Shown here piece by piece: positions 7,442 to 15,229 of a DNA stretch of 64,000 nucleotides. Location: contig CAKSFM010000005.1 in NCBI GenBank assembly GCA_934454525.1, forward strand, positions 1-64,000. Reading direction: 5' to 3'. The stretch comes from an uncultured Clostridia bacterium. GTDB taxonomy: Bacteria > Bacillota > Clostridia > UMGS1883. The translations under genes were made by a program, and so were the position numbers. Within the stretch, counting starts at the first letter, position 1, and the number at the start of each line of letters is the position of its first letter. The notes under the pieces were generated by a model, which had not been told where the DNA came from, searched no databases, and saw only the letters and a program-made list of their open reading frames with translations.

Positions 7442-8188
7442 TCAGATTCCCAAAAGCTTCATAAACTTTTTGCCGCTGAGTATTTCATTCGTCAGATATT
7501 CGCCGTCATAAAACAGCGCATAAGTTGTTACGGGAGAGGGAGCACTTTGAGCCTGTTCCTTTGTTTCAATATGAATTGAGCGGAACATAATACCCTTTTC
7601 CTTTGCAATGCTTTCAATTACGGGAACATATTTCGCCGTGAACGGACACTGATTTGTGTAGTACAGAGTATATCCGCGGAGATCTGTTTTCGGGTGTTTT
7701 GCGCACTCCTTAAACTGCGGTTTTTCCGCAGCGCTGTCAAAAGGAAGATACCAAAGCTGCACACCGTTATCGCTTTCATCGCACACTGAAAAACCCTTAT
7801 GTGCCAGAAATTTGGGGTCGGCAAGGAAAGAACGCTTTTTTGCCGATGACAAAATGCATAAACCGGTTTTCCCTTTTTGCTTACTGTCGGAAATCGCATA
7901 ATCAAGCAAATCGGTTGAGTAACCATGTCCCTTAAACGAACCCGATACCCATAAACAGTCAACAAACATATAGTTGTCCGCAATGACCGGCACCCATGCG
8001 TTTTCGGCGGGGATATATTCAATAAAGCATTTTCCGCGTTCGGCGCTTTTATAAAAAACCAATCCCTCGTCAAACCGCTTTTCAAGCCATGCTTTTTTTG
8101 AAGATACCTGAATATCTTTGTTGTTGGAGATTGCACAGCAGATGTGTTCCTTTTCAAGATTGTCCTTTGTAACAAGTATGTATTCCAT
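7442..8188 (-). CDS. YoaP-like GNAT-domain protein
   Basis: A 248-residue protein resembling Bacillus YoaP: a GNAT-type N-acetyltransferase fold (about residues 30-140, with VSGSFKGHGYSTDLLDYAI as the acetyl-CoA-binding region) followed by a C-terminal YoaP domain (about 155-248, with LYYTNQCPFTAKYVPVIESI). The ATG at 8188 is preferred over the one at 8206 because GAGGAAAG lies upstream of it. The natural substrate is unknown. A cysteine in NQCPF could be functionally important in the C-terminal thioredoxin-like region. Confidence 0.75.
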   Translation of the reverse strand: MEYILVTKDNLEKEHICCAISNNKDIQVSSKKAWLEKRFDEGLVFYKSAERGKCFIEYIPAENAWVPVIADNYMFVDCLWVSGSFKGHGYSTDLLDYAISDSKQKGKTGLCILSSAKKRSFLADPKFLAHKGFSVCDESDNGVQLWYLPFDSAAEKPQFKECAKHPKTDLRGYTLYYTNQCPFTAKYVPVIESIAKEKGIMFRSIHIETKEQAQSAPSPVTTYALFYDGEYLTNEILSGKKFMKLLGI

Positions 8189-8262
8189 GTTAGTTTCTTT
8201 CCTCATTTGATTGTTAATAAGTATATTATAAGCTTATTGCCGCATTGTGTCAATCGCAAAAT

Positions 8263-8856
8263 CTAACGGACAGTGTATAAATCGCCGCTTCCGCTGATGC
8301 AGACAATTCGGCAGCCGTCCTTAAAATCCGTTTTGCAGGGAAGAAAGGACAGCGGATTATCTTCCGCCCCGGCACAGCGAAGCGCAATCGCTCTGTCGCT
8401 TCCGTTTTCACCGAACCAGTAGTAACCATAGCGTTTGAAGCTTTCATATACCCTTTTGTTGCTGAGAATATATTTCACGGCTTTGTCTGATGCCGCAAAT
8501 TTTCTTGACGAGATTTTCCGCCAGCTGAAGCCGCCGTAGCCGAATGCATGGTTTTCTGTAAAGACTGCCGGTGCTTTTTGTGCGGCAGCCTCTTCATTTT
8601 CGCGGCGATATTCGGCATATAGCATCTGGCGGCCGCTTTGAGTAACAAGAATACCGTTATGACCTGTTGTATCAATTTCGCGCCTTAGCCTCCCTCCGAC
8701 AATATTGCCTATCGGAACAGCTTCGCCGCCCGTCAGCCACGCTTTCAGGCTTCCGTTTATTCCTGCAATATCGATATCAACGGAGCTGTCAGTGATCTCG
8801 GCTCTGCCGCCGCCGAGTTCCGCAAGCGGAATAAGATTGACCGAAATTTTCTCCAA
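8263..8856 (-). CDS. Hypothetical protein, about 197 residues
   Basis: I do not recognise this family. The protein is soluble, without signal peptide or membrane segment. Its N-terminal half is beta-rich and Gly-rich (around ITDSSVDIDIAGINGSLKAW), and its C-terminal half has many aromatic and basic residues (FKRYGYYWFGENGSDRAI). The TTG at 8856 fits GAGGTG with a 6-nt spacing better than the in-frame GTG at 8865, which overlaps that site. It is transcribed away from groES, and a promoter in the shared intergenic region is likely but not clear. Confidence 0.5.
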   Translation of the reverse strand: MEKISVNLIPLAELGGGRAEITDSSVDIDIAGINGSLKAWLTGGEAVPIGNIVGGRLRREIDTTGHNGILVTQSGRQMLYAEYRRENEEAAAQKAPAVFTENHAFGYGGFSWRKISSRKFAASDKAVKYILSNKRVYESFKRYGYYWFGENGSDRAIALRCAGAEDNPLSFLPCKTDFKDGCRIVCISGSGDLYTVR

Positions 8857-8964
8857 AGTAATCACCTCGGTTTAATAATATTCGCAAAGAAAGATATTCA
8901 TGCTTTCAATTGTTATCAATTTGTAAACTTTTATGAAATAAAATAAAAAATTACTTAAAAGAGG

Positions 8965-8992
8965 TTGAAAAATTTGAGAATTGTGGTATTAT
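8965..8992 (+). promoter_or_regulatory. groESL promoter without visible CIRCE
   Basis: TTGAAA (8965-8970), 16 bp and TATTAT (8987-8992), 45 bp upstream of the groES start. I searched by eye for the HrcA/CIRCE inverted repeat (TTAGCACTC and its complement) and for a CtsR direct repeat, and saw neither in 8870-9037. Confidence 0.65.
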
Positions 8993-9037
8993 ATACTCTT
9001 GAAAGCAAAATGATTAATATATAGGAGGTAATTGATC

Positions 9038-9322
9038 ATGACTATTAAACCGCTTGGCGACAGAGTCGTTATCAAGATGGTGGAAACGGAGGAAACAACC
9101 AAGAGCGGTATCGTTCTTCCGGGTTCAGCAAAGGAAAAACCGCAGTATGCCGAAGTTGTTGCAGTAGGTCCCGGCGGAGTTGTTGAAGGAAAAGAGATTA
9201 AAATGGAAGTTAAGGTAGGAGATAAGGTTATTCTCAGTAAATATGCCGGAACAGAGGTTAAGCTGGACGGCTGTGAATATACAATTCTCCGCCAGAATGA
9301 TATTCTTGCAAAATTAGACTGA
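9038..9322 (+). CDS. groES: Co-chaperonin GroES (10 kDa chaperonin)
   Basis: A 94-residue GroES that forms the heptameric lid of the GroEL folding chamber. The conserved start IKPLGDRVVIK, the mobile loop ETTKSGIVLPGSAKEKPQ (about residues 19-36) and the C-terminal YTILRQNDILAKLD are all present. ATG 9038 is preceded by AGGAGG at 9023-9028; an upstream TTG is ignored. groEL follows 21 nt downstream in the usual operon. Confidence 0.98.
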   Translation: MTIKPLGDRVVIKMVETEETTKSGIVLPGSAKEKPQYAEVVAVGPGGVVEGKEIKMEVKVGDKVILSKYAGTEVKLDGCEYTILRQNDILAKLD

Positions 9323-9343
9323 TTGTTATAGGAGTGATTTAAT

Positions 9344-10978
9344 ATGGCTAAGGACATAAAATTCGGTGAAGATGCGCGCAAGGCGCTGCAGAGCGGTCTT
9401 GACCAGCTCGCAAACACGGTTAAGGTAACGCTCGGACCAAAGGGCAGAAACGTTGTTCTTGACAAAAAATTCGGTGCTCCGCTTATCACAAACGACGGTG
9501 TTACGATTGCAAAGGAAATTGAGCTTGAAGATCCTTTTGAAAATATGGGTGCTCAGCTTGTGCGTGAGGTTGCCACAAAAACAAACGATGTTGCAGGCGA
9601 CGGCACAACAACCGCAACGCTTCTTGCTCAGGCGCTTGTGCGCGAGGGACTTAAGAACGTTGCCGCAGGCGCAAACCCGATGGTTATAAGAAAGGGTATT
9701 TCAAAGGCTGTTGAAGCTGCCGTTGAAAGCATAACGGAGAATTCCAAAAAGGTTAACGGCAAAGATGACATTGCGCGTGTTGCATCCGTTTCCGCAGGCG
9801 ATGAAAAAATCGGTGAACTTGTTGCCGATGCTATGGAAAAGGTTTCAAAGGACGGCGTTATCACAATTGAAGAGGGCAAAACGGCTGAAACATACAGCGA
9901 GGTTGTTGAGGGAATGCAGTTTGACCGCGGATATCTTTCTCCCTACATGGTAACGGATACGGAGAAGATGGAAGCCGTTTTGGATGACCCGTACATTCTT
10001 ATTACCGATAAAAAGATTTCAAATATTCAGGATATTCTTCCTCTCCTTGAGCAGATTGTTCAGCAGGGTAAAAAGCTTCTTATCATCGCCGAGGATATTG
10101 AGGGCGAAGCTCTTACAACACTTATTGTAAATAAGCTGCGCGGCACATTCACATGCGTTGCCGTTAAAGCTCCCGGCTTCGGTGACAGGAGAAAGGCAAT
10201 GCTTCAGGATATTGCAATTCTTACAGGCGGTACGGTTATCAGCGAAGAGCTTGGTCTTGAGCTTAAGGAAGCTGACTTCTCACAGCTCGGTCGCTGCCGT
10301 CAGGCTAAGATTATGAAAGAAGCAACAATTATTGTTGACGGTCTTGGTGATTCCAAAGCTATCAAGGACAGAGTTGCGCAGATTCGTTCCGAAATTGAGA
10401 ACACAACAAGTGATTTTGACCGTGAAAAGCTTCAGGAAAGACTTGCAAAGCTTGCCGGCGGTGTTGCGGTAATCAAAGTCGGCGCTGCCACGGAAACCGA
10501 AATGAAAGAAATGAAGCTCCGCATTGAGGACGCTCTTAATGCAACAAGAGCTGCTGTTGAGGAAGGCATTGTTGCCGGCGGCGGCACGGCGCTTATTGAA
10601 GCAACATCTAAGGTTGCAAAACTTCTCGAAACGCTCGCCGGAGATGAAAAGACAGGCGCTGAAATCGTGCTCAAGGCTATTGAAGAGCCTGTTAAGCAGA
10701 TTTGCGCAAACGCAGGCGTTGAGGGCGCGGTTGTAGTTGAAAATGTTAAGAACGCTAAGGCAGGTTTTGGATATAATGCGCTTACCGGAGAGTATGTTGA
10801 CATGCTTAAGGCAGGTATCGTTGACCCGGCAAAGGTTACGAGAAGCGCACTTCAGAACGCTGCAAGCGTTGCAAGCATGGTTCTTACAACGGAAAGCGTT
10901 GTTGCGGATAAACCCAAGGAAGATAACGGCGCTGCGGCAGCGGCTCAGGCAGCTGCAATGGGCGGCGGAATGTATTAA
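9344..10978 (+). CDS. groEL: Chaperonin GroEL (60 kDa)
   Basis: A 544-residue ATP-dependent chaperonin of normal length. The ATP-binding VTLGPKGRNVVLD and GDGTTTATLLAQA segments are intact, as are the apical substrate-binding region and the Gly-Met tail (AMGGGMY). The ribosome site ATAGGAG precedes ATG. It is in an operon with groES. Nothing is missing, so it should be the functional housekeeping copy. Confidence 0.98.
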   Translation: MAKDIKFGEDARKALQSGLDQLANTVKVTLGPKGRNVVLDKKFGAPLITNDGVTIAKEIELEDPFENMGAQLVREVATKTNDVAGDGTTTATLLAQALVREGLKNVAAGANPMVIRKGISKAVEAAVESITENSKKVNGKDDIARVASVSAGDEKIGELVADAMEKVSKDGVITIEEGKTAETYSEVVEGMQFDRGYLSPYMVTDTEKMEAVLDDPYILITDKKISNIQDILPLLEQIVQQGKKLLIIAEDIEGEALTTLIVNKLRGTFTCVAVKAPGFGDRRKAMLQDIAILTGGTVISEELGLELKEADFSQLGRCRQAKIMKEATIIVDGLGDSKAIKDRVAQIRSEIENTTSDFDREKLQERLAKLAGGVAVIKVGAATETEMKEMKLRIEDALNATRAAVEEGIVAGGGTALIEATSKVAKLLETLAGDEKTGAEIVLKAIEEPVKQICANAGVEGAVVVENVKNAKAGFGYNALTGEYVDMLKAGIVDPAKVTRSALQNAASVASMVLTTESVVADKPKEDNGAAAAAQAAAMGGGMY

Positions 10979-10982
10979 TCCG

Positions 10983-11011
10983 TTGACAATAAAAAAATAA
11001 AGTGTTAAAAT
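10983..11011 (+). promoter_or_regulatory. Promoter of the EamA gene inside the groEL terminator
   Basis: TTGACA (10983-10988), 17 bp and TAAAAT (11006-11011). The -10 overlaps the left arm of the terminator hairpin, so the groEL terminator and the start of the next transcript share bases. Confidence 0.5.
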
Positions 11012-11042
11012 AGCATGAGGGATATCTCCCTTATGCTATTTT
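11007..11042 (+). terminator. Intrinsic terminator after groEL
   Basis: AAAATAGCATGAGGGA pairs with TCCCTTATGCTATTTT around TATC, a 16-bp stem with one G-T pair and a short T-run. Confidence 0.75.
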
Positions 11043-11059
11043 AAGTATGGTGCAGGCTT

Positions 11060-11935
11060 ATGAATTCAAAAACTAAAGGTATATTATATGTTATAACAGC
11101 GGCATTCGGCTTTTCGATGATGAGCGTCTTTGTCCATCTTTCAGGTGATTTGCCGTCGTTTCAGAAGGCTTTTTTCCGGAATTTTGTGGCGCTGATTGTT
11201 GTAACGCTCATCATGCTGAAAAATCACATGACCTTTATTCCGAAAAAATCAAGTATTCCGTCACTGATCGGCAGGTCATTTTTCGGAACAATGGGGTTGG
11301 TGTGCAATTTTTATGCGATTGACCGCCTTGTGCTTGCCGATGCAAATATGCTTAACAAGCTTTCGCCGTTTTTTGCAATTGTTTTTTCAGTGTTTCTCCT
11401 CGGTGAAAAACCGTCGTTCATACAGATTCTCGGGGTGCTGACGGCGTTTGCCGGGAGTATTCTTATCATCAAGCCGTCTTTCGGAGGATATGCGCCATTC
11501 CCGGCGCTTATCGGTGTTCTCGGAGGTTTCGGCGCAGGTGTGGCATATACATTTGTGCGCCGCCTCGGAAAAAGCGGTGAAAACAGCTTTGTTATCATTT
11601 TCTTCTTTTCCGCGTTTTCATGCCTTGTATGTCTGCCGTTCATGATTATGAACCCGGCTGCAATGAGTCTGAAAAGCCTTTTGTATCTATGCGGCGCCGG
11701 TGCAAGTGCGTGCATCGGGCAGTTCGGAATAACACGGGCATATATTTTTGCGCCTGCAAAGGAAATTTCGGTATATGATTATTCGCAGGTTTTGTTTGCG
11801 GCGCTTTTCGGCTTCCTCATATTCGGGCAGGTTCCGGACGCACTCAGTGTGATTGGATATATCCTTATATGCGGTGCCGGCATTACTATGTTTTTTGTTA
11901 ATAACAGAAAGAGCTCAAATGTAACAAATGAATAG
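11060..11935 (+). CDS. EamA/DMT-superfamily transporter
   Basis: A 291-residue integral membrane protein with about ten predicted helices in two EamA repeats (residues about 5-137 and 147-282). Characteristic end-of-repeat motifs are ILGVLTAFAGSILIIKP and VIGYILICGAGITMFF. Members export or import amino acids, nucleotides and other metabolites; the substrate cannot be inferred. The gene is monocistronic, and its ribosome site (GGTGCAGG) is weak. Confidence 0.88.
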   Translation: MNSKTKGILYVITAAFGFSMMSVFVHLSGDLPSFQKAFFRNFVALIVVTLIMLKNHMTFIPKKSSIPSLIGRSFFGTMGLVCNFYAIDRLVLADANMLNKLSPFFAIVFSVFLLGEKPSFIQILGVLTAFAGSILIIKPSFGGYAPFPALIGVLGGFGAGVAYTFVRRLGKSGENSFVIIFFFSAFSCLVCLPFMIMNPAAMSLKSLLYLCGAGASACIGQFGITRAYIFAPAKEISVYDYSQVLFAALFGFLIFGQVPDALSVIGYILICGAGITMFFVNNRKSSNVTNE

Positions 11936-12107
11936 AACGAAAATTTATCTGTTGTTTTGAATCGGGATGCGAGGAATATATATAATAAACAGCGTGTGAT
12001 TCACTGACCGAATAACGGGCAAGTATTGCTGTGAAGCCGGGAATATATAAGATTTATACCAAAATTTATTTAAAATAACAAAAATAACTGTTTTTTTCTA
12101 CAAGATA

Positions 12108-12180
12108 TTGACAAATTGTTTTTATAGGTGTATATTGTATATGCACTTATTTTTTTGAAGTTTTTTGGAACGAACGTTCC
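12108..12180 (+). promoter_or_regulatory. Promoter and likely autoregulatory TetR operator of the T7SS locus
   Basis: TTGACA (12108-12113), 17 bp and TATATT (12131-12136). The palindrome GGAACGAACGTTCC (12167-12180) lies about 25-30 bp downstream of the expected start and directly before the TetR gene, a typical roadblock operator. Because only 57 nt without a clear promoter separate tetR from the next gene, this promoter may drive the whole secretion locus. The remainder of 11936-12107 holds nothing I can identify. Confidence 0.65.
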
Positions 12181-12206
12181 ACATAATTGCTGCGGAGGAG
12201 CTAATA

Positions 12207-12767
12207 ATGAACAGTCTTTCGGAAAAGGATGCCAAGCGTGACAATATTTTGAGGTCGTGCTTTGAATGCCTTGTTAAAACAGGTCTGGAAAAAACCAGTA
12301 TGCGTGATTTAAGCGTTGCATCGGGGGCATTTTCAAGCAGCCTGTATTATATGTTTAAAAACAAGGATGATATTGTCCTCAATTCAACTGAGTACGGAAT
12401 GAATATTGTTGTAAATTCTCTTTTTGAATATGCTTTTTCTCATATCAGCAATATGAAAGAGTTTTTAAACAAATTTCCGTCAAAGGTAGAGGAGTTTAAG
12501 GCAGAGCTGAGATTTATTTACCAGGTTGTGTCAAGTCCGCGTTACGGTGACAGAATGCGGCAGATGACAGAGAAGCTTTCTGAGCGGTATGATGAATATA
12601 CTGACATTTTGGCTGAGTATCTGGGATGCAGCTATAATATGCTGCGCCCGTTTGTGCGCCTGGCAATAGCGGCTGTGCTTGATTATGTTATATGGGGAGA
12701 ACAGGACAAAATGCAGATGGAAATGAATTGCATATATGATTCTATTATAAGACAGATGGATCAATAA
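12207..12767 (+). CDS. TetR-family transcriptional regulator heading the T7SS-like locus
   Basis: A 186-residue regulator with an N-terminal helix-turn-helix (about residues 8-55) bearing TSMRDLSVASGAFSSSLYYM and FKNKDDIV. The C-terminal ligand-binding and dimer domain has no close family name I can give. ATG 12207 follows GGAGGAG at ideal spacing, so the longer upstream frame is rejected; it would also overlap the operator. A palindrome just upstream suggests autoregulation. The position directly before the secretion genes suggests it controls them. Confidence 0.87.
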   Translation: MNSLSEKDAKRDNILRSCFECLVKTGLEKTSMRDLSVASGAFSSSLYYMFKNKDDIVLNSTEYGMNIVVNSLFEYAFSHISNMKEFLNKFPSKVEEFKAELRFIYQVVSSPRYGDRMRQMTEKLSERYDEYTDILAEYLGCSYNMLRPFVRLAIAAVLDYVIWGEQDKMQMEMNCIYDSIIRQMDQ

Positions 12768-12824
12768 CCGGTTTTTTGTATAAATAACGGCTGTGAATTC
12801 CGAATTCTGAAACGGGGGAGTTAG

Positions 12825-13919
12825 GTGAGCAATTTAGCCATGTCCGGAAAAATGGAAATTAGTACATATGACAATGCAATAAGTATTGTTCTTGATGATG
12901 ATGCGTGTTTTAACAATGTTGCATTCAAAGTTTTGCAGAATCGTGAAAAGTATGGATTGATAAAATGCGGTAAGCTTTCGCAGAACGGAAAAATAAAGCT
13001 TGTATATGACAGCGGAAAATATAAATCGCTTGAAAACGCCGCGCGGCAGCTTAAACCCAAGGAATTTCTGACGGTTGCATCAAATATTCGGGATACGGTT
13101 GAAAAAATATCCGAAAACGGGTTTGTGAAGCTTGAAAATGTGCTGACTGATGCAAACGCAGTGTTTGTGGATATGAACGATCTCAGTGCGCATATGATAT
13201 GCGTTCCCCTTGCATCGGGCTGCGAACTTAAAGAGAGCGGAGAGGCGGCAATCCGTGAGCTTTCCGGCTCAGTTTGCCGCGAGGCAGAAAAGGTTTTCGG
13301 ACTGAATGTGAATGATGTGGCAGCATTCTTCCCGGACGGGGGGTCATCACCGTTGCCGAAGCCGGAAATCCCTGTTATTCCGGATGAAAAACCGGTTAAA
13401 GAAACTGAGACTGACGAACCGGAGCAGATGGCTGCCTTCGATGAAAGCAAACGGATAACATTTCCGTTTTGGGTAATCGGGGCGTTATCGGCAGTAATCG
13501 GAGCGTCAATTGCGGTAACGAATGACAGAGCTTTAGGCATTATCATTATGGTAACCGGATGCCTGATAAGCGCTGCCCTGAACCTGATTTATGGCGGAGA
13601 GGGAAAGGAATCCAAAACCGCGCAGAGTATAACGCTTGTGTCGGTTAACACGAAAGACAGAATAAAACTCTGCGTTGACAAACCGGTTTATTATATAGGC
13701 CGCCAGGCAGGGCACGTTGACGGACTGATAGAAAACGAACGCACTGTCGGAAGAATGCATTGCAGGATAACACAGGAACAGGGATTTTTCAGTATTCAGG
13801 ATCTGAGCAGCACGAACGGAACGTATGTCAACGGGAGAAGCGTGACCGGAGAACAAAAAATCAGAATAGAGAAAGGCGATATAATAAAAATCGCAAAAAT
13901 TGAATTTGTTGTAAAATAA
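12825..13919 (+). CDS. Membrane protein with a DUF6382-like N-terminal domain and C-terminal FHA domain
   Basis: A 364-residue protein. Residues about 8-165 resemble the DUF6382-type domain I recall beside FHA domains in Clostridia, which may be a degenerate kinase-like fold analogous to EssB/YukC; this is unverified. A Pro/Glu linker follows (about 170-205), then two membrane helices (about 217-236 and 242-262) and an FHA domain (about 280-364). The FHA domain keeps YYIGRQ, the GRMHCRI strand and SSTNGTYVNG, so phosphothreonine binding is plausible. Both soluble parts should face the cytoplasm. GTG start with GGGGGAG upstream. It is the first structural gene after tetR, and the best reader for the kinase encoded at 28097. 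Confidence 0.8.
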   Translation: MSNLAMSGKMEISTYDNAISIVLDDDACFNNVAFKVLQNREKYGLIKCGKLSQNGKIKLVYDSGKYKSLENAARQLKPKEFLTVASNIRDTVEKISENGFVKLENVLTDANAVFVDMNDLSAHMICVPLASGCELKESGEAAIRELSGSVCREAEKVFGLNVNDVAAFFPDGGSSPLPKPEIPVIPDEKPVKETETDEPEQMAAFDESKRITFPFWVIGALSAVIGASIAVTNDRALGIIIMVTGCLISAALNLIYGGEGKESKTAQSITLVSVNTKDRIKLCVDKPVYYIGRQAGHVDGLIENERTVGRMHCRITQEQGFFSIQDLSSTNGTYVNGRSVTGEQKIRIEKGDIIKIAKIEFVVK

Positions 13920-13928
13920 GGTGAGAAA

Positions 13929-14963
13929 ATGACCAAAATGACAATTGTGATTGCCGATGAGGATGAAGGTTATTTGTCGCCGCTGGAAATAAAGTTCGTT
14001 GAGGAAATGACGGATGCGGCGGAAATAATCACGATTACCGACAGGGAGTATTTTGAAAAATATTTCAGTACTCCGCGGAAAATCGATATACTGATTATTA
14101 ATGAAGAATTTTATTCGGATTCACTTATAAAGCATAATATAGATAATACATTTATCCTGAAAGAAAACGAGGATGTACATTCGGAGAACAATGAAATTTA
14201 CAAGTACACAAGCGTGAAGGATATTTACGATGAGATAATCGGAAAAATAAAACTGACAGAGGGACTTCCGCAGGAAAAAAAACAGACGGAAACAATAATG
14301 ATATATTCTCCCGCGGGCGGCACGGGTACGTCAACTCTGTCGCTTATAATCGCGGAAACAATAGCAAAAAGGCACAAGCGTGTTTTATATCTCAGCACGG
14401 AAAACATACAGAGTCTGAGCGTTTATCTCGGTTCGGAGCATTTCATGAGCAAGGAGCTTGAAAGAAAAATAGCGCTGAAAGCTTTTGACGCGGTTTCCGA
14501 ACTGAAAAATGAGCTTGTTGAAGCCGGCGGAGTTTATTATGTTCCTCCGATAAGGCAGGCGGCAGCCGTTTTGGGAATCAGAGAAGAGCACTACATTCAT
14601 TTAATTCAAAAAATCAGGGAGTCAAACGATTTCGATTACATTGTTGTTGATACGGATTCCGGTCTGACCTCGGAAAAAGTTTCAATGATGGTTTGTGCGG
14701 ACAGGGTTGCGGTTGTTGCGGCGCAGGACAGAATATCGGCAAAAAAGCTTGATATTTTCCTTGATAACATTGACTGCTCGGATACCGGTAAATTTATGTT
14801 TATCTGCAATAAATACAGGGGCGAAAAGGAAAATAATCTGACGAATTCAACAATGAAAAACAGCTGCATTGTCAAGCAGTATGTTGAATTTTACGACGAT
14901 GTGGATATTGATGCGGCAGCCGAGAGCGACTCGGTGCAGAATTTCGTTTACGGACTGCTTTAA
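13929..14963 (+). CDS. MinD/ParA-like ATPase with receiver-like N-terminal domain (CpaE-like)
   Basis: A 344-residue protein. Residues 1-105 look like a response-regulator-like fold (TIVIADEDEGYLS and IDILIINEEFYS), and residues about 120-344 are a SIMIBI-class ATPase. The deviant Walker A is YSPAGGTGTSTLS (about residues 126-138), and YIVVDTDSGL is the Walker B-like strand. Domain order matches CpaE of pilus systems. In mycobacterial ESX-1, EspI is also a MinD-like ATPase, so a role in positioning or regulating the secretion machine is a reasonable inference. It starts 9 nt after the FHA gene. Confidence 0.82.
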   Translation: MTKMTIVIADEDEGYLSPLEIKFVEEMTDAAEIITITDREYFEKYFSTPRKIDILIINEEFYSDSLIKHNIDNTFILKENEDVHSENNEIYKYTSVKDIYDEIIGKIKLTEGLPQEKKQTETIMIYSPAGGTGTSTLSLIIAETIAKRHKRVLYLSTENIQSLSVYLGSEHFMSKELERKIALKAFDAVSELKNELVEAGGVYYVPPIRQAAAVLGIREEHYIHLIQKIRESNDFDYIVVDTDSGLTSEKVSMMVCADRVAVVAAQDRISAKKLDIFLDNIDCSDTGKFMFICNKYRGEKENNLTNSTMKNSCIVKQYVEFYDDVDIDAAAESDSVQNFVYGLL

Positions 14964-14977
14964 AGAGGGTTATATAT

Positions 14978-15223
14978 ATGGAAGAAGCGATCATAATATT
15001 AAATTTTACCGGTAAGAATTTTCAGGCGGATATAGCCGTTCCATTAAATATTACGGCTAAGGAATTTGTAATTGCCGTCAACGAGGCATACCGGCTCGGA
15101 ATTAATACGGATGATATATCAAAATGCTATCTGAAATGCGAAAATCCGATAGCACTGCTGAAAGGTGATACAACACTTAAAAGCTATGGAATACATAATG
15201 GGAGTATTATAAACATCGGTTAA
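14978..15223 (+). CDS. YukD/EsaB-like ubiquitin-fold protein
   Basis: An 81-residue protein with the beta-grasp pattern of YukD/EsaB: an initial IIILNFTGKNFQADIAVP hairpin, a central helix (TAKEFVIAVNEAYRLG) and a C-terminal LKSYGIHNGSIINI strand pair. These small proteins are standard parts of Firmicutes T7SS loci. They may regulate or dock on EssC, and they lack a conjugation-competent double-Gly tail, as here. It is located between the MinD-like gene and essC. Confidence 0.87.
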   Translation: MEEAIIILNFTGKNFQADIAVPLNITAKEFVIAVNEAYRLGINTDDISKCYLKCENPIALLKGDTTLKSYGIHNGSIINIG

Positions 15224-15229
15224 ATCGGG

